DNA from: Myxococcales bacterium
GTDB lineage: Bacteria > Myxococcota_A > Polyangia > Polyangiales > Polyangiaceae
Assembly (NCBI GenBank): GCA_016720545.1
Contig: JADKKK010000007.1
Span: 186,001-250,000 of the forward strand
Direction of reading: 5' to 3'
DNA length: 64,000 nt
A program made the translations under genes and the position numbers. Of this stretch, positions 16,304 to 25,108 are shown piece by piece. A model generated the notes under the pieces. That model had not been told where the DNA came from and did not search any database. It saw nothing but the letters and a program-made list of their open reading frames with translations. The stretch's first letter is position 1. Each line of letters begins with the position of its first letter.

Positions 16304-18256
16304 TCAAGGCGGCGAATCGACGCGCACCTCGACCCGCCCCGGCGCGCCGTTCGCGCCGTTCGCGCCGCGCGCGCCGTTCGCGCCGTTGCTGCCCGCCGAG
16401 CCGGTCATGCCGCCGCTCACCGAGGTGAAGCGCCCGTTCACCGTGCACGAAGCGCCCGAGCCGCCCGAGCCGCCCGAGCCGCCCTGGCCCCCGCGCCCGC
16501 CCTCGCCGCCGGGGCCGCCCGCGCCGCCCTCGCTGCGCACGAAGCTCCGCGCGGCCTTCGCGAGCGCGGCGCAGTCGCCGGTGACGCACGAGCCTCGGAC
16601 CACGACGTCGCCGCCGCGTCCGCCCGGGCCGCCCGGCCCGCCCGCGGTGCCGCTGCCGCCCGCGCCGCCCGAGCCGCCGCTGGTCCCCGGGCTGCCAGGG
16701 CAGGAGCCCGGTGAGCCGCTCGAGCCGTTCGAGCCCCGCGCCCCGTCGGTGCCGCGCGCGCCGGCGGGTCCGGCGCCGCCGCGCGTCGCGATGACGAAGG
16801 CGTCGAGGTCTTCCGCCTCCACCACGCCGACGAGCGGGCCCTCGGGGCCGTTCACCTCGAAGAGCACGCGGGGCGCGTAGCGCCGCTGGAGCGCCACCCG
16901 GAGGTCGGGCCCGCGCCCGCTGGTCGGACCGGTGAAGACGATCGGGCTTGGGCGCTCGAACCGGATGGGCCACTCGAGGGTGAACAGCTCCTTCTCGTGC
17001 ACCAGAATGGGGAGCGGGAGGTTTGGTGTATTGTACACAAGCTTCAGCGCGTCCTTCGTGGCGATGCGCTCGACGAAGTGCAGCAGGCCCTGCCCGTCGA
17101 CCTGCACGATGGGGATCGCCGGGCGCACCTCGCTCGGCAGCACGCAGGGGGTGACGTCGAGCGCGTCGGGCGGGGCGCACACGGTGAGGGGCTCCTCGAA
17201 GCCCGTGGCGCGCACGAAGAGGGCGCCGCGCAGCTCGATCGACGGGAGCACCTGGGGCCCGCCGGGCGCGCGCCCCGCGCCCCCCACCGCGAGGAGCGTG
17301 GAGGTCTGCTTCCACACGTTCTGCCGCACGAGCAGGCCACGAACGCGCAGCCGCTCCTCGTCGACCCAGCCGGCGGTCGGCGGGTGCTGGCCGAGGTCGA
17401 CGGCGTTGCGGCCCTCGGCCATGACGCGCGCTTGCGCCTCGTCCCGGTGGGCGCGAACGTACGGAGACTCGCTCGCCGCCACATGCAGCCGCACGACCCG
17501 ACGGCGCGCCTCGTCCCGGAGGGTCGCGTCGGGGACGCGCTGCGCGACGCGGCGGAGGAGCAGCTCGTCCTTCCGCGCGGCCAGCGCGTCGAGCGTGGCC
17601 ACCGTGACCGGCGCGCCCGACAGCACGCCGCGGTCGAGGTCGATGTCGAGGAGCAGATCGCGCCCATACCGGGCGGCAATGGGGCCGAGGCGACCCTTGT
17701 CGAGCGCCGCGGTGAGTTTGGCGACGTCGTCGGCGACGGCCTCGGGGTGAGGCGCCGTGCCCCGCGGTCGAAAGAGCAGCGTCTTGTGCAGCGCCTCGAG
17801 GCGCGCGCGCTCGGCCGGATCGGTCTCGACCGCGCTCCGCGACACGAGCGTGCGGTAGGCGTGGGCGAGCTCGTCCAGGAGCGACGCGGCGCCTCCCGCC
17901 GGGAGGCTCTCGAGCATGAGCATCGCGCAGCGCTGCCACAGCGCGGGCGCGATCGTGCCGGAGAGCAAGCCGCCCGCGAGCGCCTCGAAGTCTTCGCGCG
18001 ACTCGCCGCGGAAGCCTTCGCCTTGCGCGCGCCGATCGCACACGGTCGCGGTCGCCCCGGGCTGGTGGAGGTAGTGGGTCAGCGCCGCGCCCGAGCCCTC
18101 GCGCGCCAGATCCGAGGTCGTGAACGGCGTGGGGAACGAGCGCCCGCACGCCGACGCACCGAGCGCGGCGAGCGCGGCGAGCGCGGTGCCCGCCGAGAGG
18201 GCGGCGCGGCCACGTCGGCGGGCGCGGGAGACGCGCAAATTGGCGCGCATATGCAT
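16304..18256 (-). CDS. lipoprotein with collagen-like Gly-X-Y tail
   Basis: 650 residues with an Arg-rich leader ending at the lipobox GASAC (Cys37). The first 460 residues are a folded region of unknown family, including DLLLDIDLDRGVLSGAPV and segments on conversions of Pro-rich strands. The last 180 residues are Gly-rich: GPAGARGTDGARGSNGSSG and similar stretches, interrupted by a Cys-containing insert (GSCVTGDCAALAKAARSF) and a second Gly-rich block. Only parts keep strict Gly-x-x phase, so this is collagen-like rather than a proven triple helix. It lies 6 bp after another lipoprotein gene, in an apparent operon with a DUF2804 gene. Confidence 0.75.
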   Translation of the reverse strand: MHMRANLRVSRARRRGRAALSAGTALAALAALGASACGRSFPTPFTTSDLAREGSGAALTHYLHQPGATATVCDRRAQGEGFRGESREDFEALAGGLLSGTIAPALWQRCAMLMLESLPAGGAASLLDELAHAYRTLVSRSAVETDPAERARLEALHKTLLFRPRGTAPHPEAVADDVAKLTAALDKGRLGPIAARYGRDLLLDIDLDRGVLSGAPVTVATLDALAARKDELLLRRVAQRVPDATLRDEARRRVVRLHVAASESPYVRAHRDEAQARVMAEGRNAVDLGQHPPTAGWVDEERLRVRGLLVRQNVWKQTSTLLAVGGAGRAPGGPQVLPSIELRGALFVRATGFEEPLTVCAPPDALDVTPCVLPSEVRPAIPIVQVDGQGLLHFVERIATKDALKLVYNTPNLPLPILVHEKELFTLEWPIRFERPSPIVFTGPTSGRGPDLRVALQRRYAPRVLFEVNGPEGPLVGVVEAEDLDAFVIATRGGAGPAGARGTDGARGSNGSSGSPGSCPGSPGTSGGSGGAGGSGTAGGPGGPGGRGGDVVVRGSCVTGDCAALAKAARSFVRSEGGAGGPGGEGGRGGQGGSGGSGGSGASCTVNGRFTSVSGGMTGSAGSNGANGARGANGANGAPGRVEVRVDSPP

Positions 18257-18262
18257 GAAATG

Positions 18263-19102
18263 TCAGCCTTTTTCGTCGGGCAACGGCGACAGCTTGTTGA
18301 GCGGCACCGATCGGCGGATGGGCGTGAGGAAGATCTGGATGGGGGACCGGCAGTCGGCGTTGGGCTCCGACTGCGTGGCGCGCGTGCAGCCCTCGGGATC
18401 GCCGGCGGAGCGCAGCACCGACTTGGTCTGTGAGCCCGTACCGTGCACCCCGACAGCGCCGCTCTCCGCGCCGACGGTGGCCGACGCCGCGCCGCCGGCG
18501 ACGAGCTTGAACGCGCCGATGCTGAGCGCCGTCACGAGGTGCGTGGCCTTCTGGCACTCCGCCCCGCGGGTCGCGTCGTCGCCGGGGCGGCTCACGAGCT
18601 GCATCTGCCCGGACACCGAGGTCTGCACGTGCAGCGAGCCGGAGGTCTTGAGCTGGCCCGAGAGGGCGAGCGCGCCGAGCGGCAGCTTCGCGTAGAGGTC
18701 GTCTTCGTCGTGGATGTCGGTGGTGTCGGTCGAGAACGTGGTCTTCTTCCACGTGTACGCGCCGGGGATGCGGCAGGTGTCCACGATGCGAAGCTCGCAC
18801 CCCGAGTACTCCACCGCCACGGCGCCCTCGTGGATCACCGCCTCGAGGCGCGCCTTGTACGAGGCGGGCCACTCGGTCACGAGCGGCTGATCGTGGCTCG
18901 CCGCGACGGTGCAGCGCGCGAGCGGCGCCGTGTCGTGGCCGGCGTTGGGCGTCACGGCCTGCGCGACGGCCCCCGGGCCGCAGGCCGGCAGAGCGAGGAG
19001 CGCCGCGGTCAGCGCGGTCAGCGCGGCCGCGCGTGGAGCGCGTGGAGCGCGTGGAGCGCGTGGAGCGCGTGGAGGCAGCAGCGGCACGAGGTCTCCTACC
19101 AC
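18263..19102 (-). CDS. lipoprotein of unknown function
   Basis: 279 residues. An N-terminal (RAP)n tract encoded by a 9-bp tandem repeat leads into the hydrophobic AALTALTAALLALPAC, whose Cys would be lipidated. The mature part has several Cys (CTVAAS, CELRIVDTC, CQKATH, CTRATQ) and beta-rich sequence. The ATG overlaps the stop of the DUF2804 gene by a few bases, so translation is probably coupled. No family recognised. The repeat in the signal region could vary in copy number between strains. Confidence 0.7.
   Translation of the reverse strand: MVGDLVPLLPPRAPRAPRAPRAPRAAALTALTAALLALPACGPGAVAQAVTPNAGHDTAPLARCTVAASHDQPLVTEWPASYKARLEAVIHEGAVAVEYSGCELRIVDTCRIPGAYTWKKTTFSTDTTDIHDEDDLYAKLPLGALALSGQLKTSGSLHVQTSVSGQMQLVSRPGDDATRGAECQKATHLVTALSIGAFKLVAGGAASATVGAESGAVGVHGTGSQTKSVLRSAGDPEGCTRATQSEPNADCRSPIQIFLTPIRRSVPLNKLSPLPDEKG
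19031..19075. repeat. 9-bp tandem repeat (gcgtggagc) x5
   Basis: Five consecutive units, the last with one change, inside the start of the lipoprotein gene on the minus strand. Each unit encodes Arg-Ala-Pro, so copy-number changes keep the frame and only lengthen the N-terminal basic tract of the signal peptide. Confidence 0.85.
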
Positions 19103-20115
19103 AAGGTGTCTTGGTCTTCGGCGACGCCGAGCACGCCCTCGAGCCGGAGGGGCGGGCGTCCCGGCAGGGTGACGGTGCCGCTGTAGTGGCCCGTCGCCTG
19201 GGTGAAGCTCGCCGCGACGAGCTTGAAATTCGTGGTCTCTTGGTGGAGATCGCCGACGTCGAGCGTGAGGTCGACGGCGCCGCAGCGGGTCTTGATCGAC
19301 CAGCTCGAGCGAGGGTTCTTACGGTCGTACGAGACGATGCCTTCCCCGAGCGGCACGAGCTCGTCGCCGATCCACGCGGCGCACTCGGGCTCGCCGTTGA
19401 AGCCCTCGACGAGGTTCAGGCCGAGCGGGGTCCCACAGGCCGCGCGTCCGGCGAACGACACCCAGCGCCACTGCGTGCGCCGCGGCAGGACGCCGTGCGT
19501 GTAGTCGTACGCGCCGAACCCGCCGTCGAGCGAGATCTCGCGCCCGTTCACCGTGGCGACGCCCCGCGTGGGGAGCAGCAGGCGCTTCTCGTTGGCGTTC
19601 AAGAGCGACCGATCGCCGTTGGGGTGCACGACCACCGCGAGGGTGGCCGGCGCTCCCGCGAGATCGACCGCCGCCGCGACCTCGAGCCCGGCGGCCGAGA
19701 CCGAGGCGCGCAGCTCGTCCGTCGCGCTCTCGGATCGGGCGAGGCGCGTCTGGAGGCCGCCGAACCGGTAGCTGGCGACCGCGCCCGGCCCCCACGTCTC
19801 TCCCACGCGGCACGCCGCGGTGGGGCCGAGCGAGGACTTCGTGGCGACGATGCGGCGGCGCGTCCCGTCGAACGCGTAGGCGAAGCTCTTCGCGATGTAG
19901 CCGAGGTGCACGACGGCCATGCCGAAGAGCCACGTGTCGGTCTGCACCGACAAGAAGAGCCAGCGCTTGCGGCGGAAGGTGCGCGCGCGGAGCCCGTCGT
20001 GTCTCGCGCCGAGGCGCACCGGCGGCAGCGGCCCCGTGAACGCCCCCAGCACGGGGCGCCCTTCGGGATCGAGCATCGACGGAGGCGCGGGCGGGAGCGG
20101 CGACGGGCGTGGCAC
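19096..20115 (-). CDS. DUF2804 family protein
   Basis: The 339-residue protein shows DUF2804 hallmarks: FRRKRWLFLSVQTDTWLFGM near the N-terminus, FGAYDYTHGVLPRRTQWRW in the centre, GLNLVEGFNGEPE, and the typical end GVLGVAEDQDTLW. The family is widespread but uncharacterised, with a lipocalin-like beta-rich fold suspected. There is no signal peptide. It is the first gene of a three-gene run with two lipoproteins, the next start overlapping its stop. Confidence 0.88.
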   Translation of the reverse strand: MPRPSPLPPAPPSMLDPEGRPVLGAFTGPLPPVRLGARHDGLRARTFRRKRWLFLSVQTDTWLFGMAVVHLGYIAKSFAYAFDGTRRRIVATKSSLGPTAACRVGETWGPGAVASYRFGGLQTRLARSESATDELRASVSAAGLEVAAAVDLAGAPATLAVVVHPNGDRSLLNANEKRLLLPTRGVATVNGREISLDGGFGAYDYTHGVLPRRTQWRWVSFAGRAACGTPLGLNLVEGFNGEPECAAWIGDELVPLGEGIVSYDRKNPRSSWSIKTRCGAVDLTLDVGDLHQETTNFKLVAASFTQATGHYSGTVTLPGRPPLRLEGVLGVAEDQDTLW

Positions 20116-20159
20116 GCCCCAAATCTAGCGACTCGACCGGGCTGGCACCCGGAAATCGG

Positions 20160-22091
20160 TCAACCCTCGGGGCGGCTCGGCGGAGGCGGCACGAGGACCT
20201 TGTCGAGCGTGCTCTCCTCTTCGCGGGCCGCCGGCACCGGAGTCGGGCGCGAGCTCTTCTTGCGCGCCACGCCCGCCGGGTACTTCAGCGGCAGCCCCTC
20301 GAGAGGCACCGCGGCCAGCAACCGCTCGAGCTCGGCGGCGTCCTTCGGGCGATCGGCGACCTTCTTCTTCAGGCACTTGAGCACGAGGTCGTCGAGCGCC
20401 TGCGGCAGGTCGAGATCGGGCCGGCGCACGCGCATGGGGGTGGGGTGCGTGCGCTGGTGCATGTCGAGCAGATCGCGGCGGTTGGGCGCTTGGATGGGCA
20501 GCTCCCCCACGAGCGCCTCGTACATGAGCACGCCGAGGGCGTAGAGATCGGTGCGTGGCTCGACGGCGGCGCCGATGCACTGCTCGGGCGCCATGTACTC
20601 GGGCGTGCCGAGCGTGTACCCGGCTTGCGTGAGCGACTCGGCCGAGGTGAGCTTTCCCATGCCGAAGTCGAGGACCTTCGCCGTGCCGTCGTCGCAGAGA
20701 AACACGTTCCCGGGCTTCAGATCGCGGTGCACGACGTCCTTCGCGTGCGCGGCCGCGAGCGCCTTGCAGACGTCGATGAACACCGGGACGCCGAACGCGG
20801 GCGTGACCACGTACTCGCGGCCGAGCTTGTCGGCGAGCGACTTGCCGTGCAGGCGCTCCATGACCACGTACATGGAGCCGTCGGGCATCTGGTCGAGGTC
20901 GAGCACCCGCGCCACGTTCGGGTGGTCGACGTGCACCTGGATGTGCGCCTCGCGGCGCAGGCGGGCTATCTCGCTGCCGTCGCGGGCCGCGGCGCCGCGC
21001 AGCACCTTGACGGCCACCTCGTGGCCGAGCGACGTGTGCTCGGCCGCGTACACGGCGCCGATCCCTCCCGATCCGATCTTGCGGCCGATCTTGTACTTCG
21101 CGCCGAGGATGGTGCCGGTGAGCTCGCCCTGCATCGCAGGGGTCGTCTCGCCGCGCAGGTCGAGGCCTCGCTCGAGCGCCTTGATGCGGTTCTTCTCGAA
21201 GACGCGCAGCGCCTCCTCTCCGCGGGTGCGGTCCCAGAAGAAGCCGACCCCGGCGCCAAGGCCGCCGCCAAGGAGGGCGCCGAGGATCGCCGCCGCGAGG
21301 CCGCCCGCCACGGCCATCAACGTGCCGCAGAGCAGCGCGGCCGCGATGCCCATCGCGATCGCGCCACGCGCGGGGCGCGAGGCCTGCCACGACACGCGGT
21401 AGAGGCACTCGTCGCCGCCCTTGGCGAGGCACGCCTCGTGGGTGACAGTGGCCTCGGGCAGCCCCCACATGCACGGGAAGGAGGCGAGCTGGCCCTCGCG
21501 CGCGGCGCACAGCACGTCCTCGTCGGCGGCCTCCGCGTCGACGCCGTCTTCGTACGCGTCGGGGCGCAGCCGGTAGCTGACGCGCACCTCGGAGATGCTG
21601 GCCTTCGACGCCTTCGCAGGGTTGCCAGGGTTGCCAGGGTTGCCAGGGTTGCCAGGGTTGCCAGGGTCGGCGGGCGCGTTCTTGCCGTCGAGGCGCTCGT
21701 CGAGCTCGTACACGGCGATGCGCGTGAGCTCCTTGTAGTTCTGCGCGAGGAAGCGGTAGGCGTCGATGGGGTGCTCGGCCGAGCGCAGCATGCGCACCAT
21801 CGTGCCGAGCGCCTCGGGGCTCGTGGCCCACTCGCCGGGCTTACGCAGCGCGTCCTCACCGAAGAGCGCGACCACGCCGCGGAGCGCCCGGCGCACGGCC
21901 GTGACGCTGAGCCACGAGGTCTCGTTCTCCGCGGTCGCCGGATCGATCCCCGCGCCCGCGAGCAGCTTGCGGACGCCCTTCTCGCCTTGCTCGGCGCGCA
22001 GGCGGAGCAGGTACGGCTTCAGCACGGAGGCCCGGAGCTCCTCCTTCCCCCCTTTGACGGTGCTGGCCTGCGCGCTGGCGGACTTGCTCAC
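20160..22091 (-). CDS. membrane-anchored Ser/Thr kinase with N-terminal V4R-like sensor
   Basis: 643 residues. Residues 1-220 form a sensor-like region ending HEACLAKGGDECLYRVSW, similar to the Cys-containing end of V4R/haem-NO-type domains. A (PGN)5 tract lies inside it at about 141-155. Two hydrophobic segments follow (GIAAALLCGTLMAVAGGLAA and ILGALLGGGLGAGVGFF, about 233-275). The kinase domain (about 320-590) has GRKIGSGGIGAVY, VAVKVLRG, HRDLKPGNVFL, KVLDFGMGKL and YMAPEQ, so all catalytic elements are intact. The ligand is unknown; activation of the kinase by the N-terminal domain is inferred from architecture. Confidence 0.85.
   Translation of the reverse strand: MSKSASAQASTVKGGKEELRASVLKPYLLRLRAEQGEKGVRKLLAGAGIDPATAENETSWLSVTAVRRALRGVVALFGEDALRKPGEWATSPEALGTMVRMLRSAEHPIDAYRFLAQNYKELTRIAVYELDERLDGKNAPADPGNPGNPGNPGNPGNPAKASKASISEVRVSYRLRPDAYEDGVDAEAADEDVLCAAREGQLASFPCMWGLPEATVTHEACLAKGGDECLYRVSWQASRPARGAIAMGIAAALLCGTLMAVAGGLAAAILGALLGGGLGAGVGFFWDRTRGEEALRVFEKNRIKALERGLDLRGETTPAMQGELTGTILGAKYKIGRKIGSGGIGAVYAAEHTSLGHEVAVKVLRGAAARDGSEIARLRREAHIQVHVDHPNVARVLDLDQMPDGSMYVVMERLHGKSLADKLGREYVVTPAFGVPVFIDVCKALAAAHAKDVVHRDLKPGNVFLCDDGTAKVLDFGMGKLTSAESLTQAGYTLGTPEYMAPEQCIGAAVEPRTDLYALGVLMYEALVGELPIQAPNRRDLLDMHQRTHPTPMRVRRPDLDLPQALDDLVLKCLKKKVADRPKDAAELERLLAAVPLEGLPLKYPAGVARKKSSRPTPVPAAREEESTLDKVLVPPPPSRPEG
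21616..21669. repeat. 9-bp tandem repeat (ccagggttg) x6 in kinase gene
   Basis: Six tandem units, first and last imperfect, encode the Pro-Gly-Asn linker of the kinase on the minus strand. In-frame copy-number variation is possible. Confidence 0.85.
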
Positions 22092-22148
22092 GATGTCGCG
22101 AGCGTACAGGAGGTGCCGCCGACTTCAACCCGCGGTCGCGCGGGGGGC

Positions 22149-22835
22149 TCAGGCGTTCGCGTGCACCACGAAGCCGCGCGAGCGTCCCAAGTCTCTAAAT
22201 TCGTTCATCATTTCAGGTGGGCCGGCCACGAACACGGCGCCGATCGCGTCGCGGTCCTCGCGCGCGTGCGCGAGCGCGCTCTGCACGAGGCCCGCGTGTT
22301 GCTCGAACGAGGGGTGCGCTCCGGGCGTGGGCGGCGCGTCGGACAGGCAGAGCGTGACGCGCAGACCCGCCCCCGCGAGCCGCGTGAGCTCACCCACGAG
22401 CGGGACCCGGGAAGCGCTGTGGACACCCAAGAGCAGGCGCGCCTCGCCGCACCGGCCCTCGGCTTCGAGCGAGAGCAGCAGCCCGCGCACCGCGCCGAGC
22501 GCGCTGCCCACCGCGACGAGCGTGAACGGGCCGGGCTCGCCCTGCGTGCGGGGGAAGCCCGCGAGTGAGGTCATCTCCGCGTCGAAGTCGGCCCCGAGGG
22601 GCGCGGAGAGCAGGGCCCGCGCGACGACGCCCGCGTCGCGCACGAGCAGCTCCCACGTGTCGGCCCCCACGAGCGACGCCAGCGCGAAGTAGCCCGTCTC
22701 ACCGCCTGCGCTGACCTGCACGACCTGGCCCGGCCGCGTGTACGTCTCACGCACGCCGGGCACCGCCGCGAGCGAGACCCGCGTGAGCCCCGCGCCGACG
22801 TCCTCCAGGGCCACGAGCCGGGCCGCTCCCTTCAA
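22149..22835 (-). CDS. ferredoxin-NADP-reductase-like FAD/NAD-binding protein
   Basis: 228 residues from a TTG start at 22835 that overlaps the TGA of the upstream gene (TTGA), implying coupling. The N-terminal beta-barrel has TRPGQVVQVSAGGETGYFAL, similar to the flavin-binding part of FNR-type reductases. The nucleotide-binding half includes FTLVAVGSALGAVRGLLLSL and later VFVAGPPEMMNEF, the usual C-P/G-P-P-x-M pattern near the end. The usual RxYS flavin motif is not obvious. Redox partner unknown. Other long frames in this region are antisense shadows. Confidence 0.7.
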   Translation of the reverse strand: MKGAARLVALEDVGAGLTRVSLAAVPGVRETYTRPGQVVQVSAGGETGYFALASLVGADTWELLVRDAGVVARALLSAPLGADFDAEMTSLAGFPRTQGEPGPFTLVAVGSALGAVRGLLLSLEAEGRCGEARLLLGVHSASRVPLVGELTRLAGAGLRVTLCLSDAPPTPGAHPSFEQHAGLVQSALAHAREDRDAIGAVFVAGPPEMMNEFRDLGRSRGFVVHANA

Positions 22836-23728
22836 AACGTGCCGCTCGCGGCCAGGCCGGCGTAGCCCGGGCCAAACGCGGGGACCAGCGTGCGAGGCGA
22901 ACCGGTGGTCACGGGGCCGGTGGGCTCGAGGAAGTGCCACAAGAGACCCCCGGCCACGAGCGCGCCGCCACCGATCACCGTGATGGTGCCGGCGAGCGGG
23001 AGGTTCTGGGAGAGCCCCGCCTGATCGCGGTCGGCCTGGCTCGCCGTGATGAGGCACTGGCGCGTCTTCTCGTCGCACGTCTTGGGCAGGTCGGGCGCCA
23101 CCGCGATGAGGACGATGCCCGTCGCGACCGCCGCGCCGCCGACACCGACGACGAGCCACGGCGGGACGGTGTGCTCGCGGATCTCGGCGGGGCGCGCGTT
23201 CTTGGCGGCTTCGGCCGCCGCGGCGGCGAACGCGGCTGCCTTGGCGGCTTCGTCGGCTTTCTTCTTGCGCGCCTGCTCGCGCAGATTCTTCACCTTGGCC
23301 TCGATCGTCGCGCGCTCGCTCGCGGGGACATCCGGGGCGCGCTGGAGGTAGACCTCGAGCGCGCCGACGGCCTCTTCGAAGCGGGTCTGGCGCTCCAGCA
23401 CCTGCGCGAGGAACGAGAGGAACGTGTGGCGCGTGCAGTCGAGGCGGTAGGCGAGCGCGAACTGAGTCACGGCCTCGTCGTTGCTCGACTGATCGTAGGC
23501 CGCCGTTGCCCGCACGAACGCGGCGCGCGAGGCGTCCGGTGACTCTGCGCGGGTGCAAGTGGCGGGCGGATACTCCAGCGGCTGCGCGGCGCGCGCGGAG
23601 CCGCCGAGAGCGAGACCGAGCGCGACCGCGCCGACGCCGATGGCGCGGGGGAGGAGCGCGCGGACGCGGGGGCGAAGGTGGCGGGGCTCGCGGGAGGGGT
23701 GCGTGGCTGAGGGGAGAGCGTGGGGCAT
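22832..23728 (-). CDS. secreted/membrane protein with TPR-like repeats and two C-terminal TM segments
   Basis: 298 residues. A signal-like segment (IGVGAVALGLALGGSARAA) precedes a region with helical pairs: AFVRATAAYDQSSNDEAVTQ and EEAVGALEVYLQRAPDVP, typical of TPR units. A basic, Ala-rich coiled region (KKKADEAAKAAAFAAAAAEA) leads to two hydrophobic segments, WLVVGVGGAAVATGIVLIAV and TITVIGGGALVAGGLLWHFL. This architecture is frequent in Myxococcota and lacks a known function. The following FNR-like gene overlaps its stop. Confidence 0.75.
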   Translation of the reverse strand: MPHALPSATHPSREPRHLRPRVRALLPRAIGVGAVALGLALGGSARAAQPLEYPPATCTRAESPDASRAAFVRATAAYDQSSNDEAVTQFALAYRLDCTRHTFLSFLAQVLERQTRFEEAVGALEVYLQRAPDVPASERATIEAKVKNLREQARKKKADEAAKAAAFAAAAAEAAKNARPAEIREHTVPPWLVVGVGGAAVATGIVLIAVAPDLPKTCDEKTRQCLITASQADRDQAGLSQNLPLAGTITVIGGGALVAGGLLWHFLEPTGPVTTGSPRTLVPAFGPGYAGLAASGTF

Positions 23729-23740
23729 GGAAAAGACCGT

Positions 23741-24349
23741 TCAGAGAGGGCGGAGCGCCCGGGACTTGGTCGCCTTCTCGCCGAAGAGCGTGGTGGCCTC
23801 GGCGAGCCACGCCAGGCCGGCGTAGTCGGGCGGCAGCGCCGTCGCCGAGAGGATGAAGCCGCCCGGGCGCACCTCCGCGTGGAGCGGCGTCTGCCAGCCG
23901 AGCAGGAGCTTCTTCAGGCTGGGCGTCAGCCCGTCGTTCACGGCCTCTTGGGTGGCCGCGAACGTGGCGAAGACGCCGTCGAACCACGCGTCGCCGCCGC
24001 TCTGGCGCGGCATCGACACGAGGTCGAGCGACTCGCCGAAGACGAGCTGACGGTCGCTCGTCACCGCGAACCGCGCGCTGATACGTGTGTCTTGCACGAT
24101 CGCGATCCACGTGGCGATCTCGCGGGTCCCCGCGACCATGTGTGGCGCGGGCACGTCGAGCACCATCATGGCGAGCGAGATCGAGCCGATGCCGCCGGTC
24201 GCGCTCAGCGCGTGGGCGTAGCGGTGCGGCACCCGCAAGGTCGCGAACGGCTCCCACACGCGCAGCCAGCGCTCGTCGGCGTCGGGCTCGTAGCGGAAGC
24301 CTCGGGTCGCGGCGAACTCGGCGATCCAAGGGACGGAGGTGACGTTCAC
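23741..24349 (-). CDS. conserved-looking protein of unknown function
   Basis: 202 residues with no signal peptide or transmembrane segment and no motif I recognise. Sequence is balanced in composition (for example WIAEFAATRGFRYEPDADER and LHAEVRPGGFILSATALPPD), and reads like a globular alpha/beta protein, similar in style to bacterial DUF3137-type proteins, which is only an impression. It lies 12 bp upstream of the TPR-like gene and 13 bp downstream of the CcmE gene, so the minus-strand genes from 24929 to 22149 look like one operon. Confidence 0.65.
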   Translation of the reverse strand: MNVTSVPWIAEFAATRGFRYEPDADERWLRVWEPFATLRVPHRYAHALSATGGIGSISLAMMVLDVPAPHMVAGTREIATWIAIVQDTRISARFAVTSDRQLVFGESLDLVSMPRQSGGDAWFDGVFATFAATQEAVNDGLTPSLKKLLLGWQTPLHAEVRPGGFILSATALPPDYAGLAWLAEATTLFGEKATKSRALRPL

Positions 24350-24362
24350 TCGGCCCCCCGCC

Positions 24363-24929
24363 TCACATCGAAGGTGGGGGCGTGGCCGAGTGGGGCATGC
24401 GCTCGCCCTTCTGCGCGCGATCCTTCATCTCGTATTTGCTGGGGCACTTCGCGAGCACGCTGGTCGCCTCGAACGAATTGTCGGCCAGGAGCTCGCCCTC
24501 CACGGTCACGGCCACGTCCATGTCGGGCACGTCGCGGAAGGTGTCGGGCACCACGCACTGCGCGAAGCGCACGGGCACCTGGACGCCGTTCTTTTCGATG
24601 GTGAAGCGGTACTCGCAAGGCTGCTCGCGCTTCTGGAGCGTGCCGTGCACGAGGTTGCCCTCGGCGCGGACCGCGCGCCCCTTGAAGGCGCCCTTGGCCT
24701 TCACGAGCTCGTCCACCGGCTTCGAGTAGATGCCCTTGCCCTCCATGCCCGTGAACACCAGGCCCACCACCGCGGCGGCCGCCATGACGAGGGGGATCAC
24801 GATGAGCAGCCCCGTGCGCGTGGTCGTGTCCAGGGCCTCGCGCTCACGGCGGCGGAGCGGCACCTCGTACGTAGGGCTCGCGAGCTCGTCGCGGGGCGGC
24901 TCGGGCGGGTCTTGGGTGGGCTCCGTCAT
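24363..24929 (-). CDS. ccmE: CcmE-like cytochrome c maturation haem chaperone (CxxxY type)
   Basis: From the ATG at 24929 the protein has 188 residues: a Pro/Arg-rich cytoplasmic tail, one TM segment (GLLIVIPLVMAAAAVVGLVF, about 40-60) and an OB-fold periplasmic domain. The domain has GRAVRAEGNLVHGTL, RFTIEKNGVQVPVRF and VAVTVEGELLADNSFEATSV, followed by LAKCPSKYEMK. CcmE normally binds haem through His in HxxxY; here the position is Cys (C-x3-Y), as known from archaeal and Desulfovibrio-type CcmE. No other ccm genes lie nearby. Confidence 0.8.
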   Translation of the reverse strand: MTEPTQDPPEPPRDELASPTYEVPLRRREREALDTTTRTGLLIVIPLVMAAAAVVGLVFTGMEGKGIYSKPVDELVKAKGAFKGRAVRAEGNLVHGTLQKREQPCEYRFTIEKNGVQVPVRFAQCVVPDTFRDVPDMDVAVTVEGELLADNSFEATSVLAKCPSKYEMKDRAQKGERMPHSATPPPSM

Positions 24930-25053
24930 GCACGGCGAAGTGTAGGGCGGACGGCGACCCGCGTCCACTCGGACCCTGGCGGCGGTCGGAGGGTCGCACC
25001 GCGTGCCTTCTCGCGGCGCGTTGCTACGTTCAAGAGAGTCGGGTCGCGTCTCT

Positions 25054-25080
25054 GCGTTTTCGCGTTTTCGCGTTTTCGCG
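25054..25080. repeat. 8-bp tandem repeat (gcgttttc) x3
   Basis: Three perfect units end about 30 bp before the HNH gene start, in its probable promoter region. The T-runs make this the most AT-rich point nearby. Confidence 0.7.
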
Positions 25081-25108
25081 CCGCGCCCTGACCGCTTCGA
25101 GGTGTGCC

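Noticed and set aside
22149..24329. 726-codon minus-strand frame spanning several genes
   Set aside because: Only its last 228 codons look like a protein (FNR-like); the rest is Arg/Pro/Ala-rich antisense or off-frame to the CcmE, unknown and TPR-like genes. High GC keeps shadow frames open.
25054..25080. riboswitch or attenuator before the HNH gene
   Set aside because: Only an 8-bp direct repeat is present; no stable alternative stem pairs found by eye.
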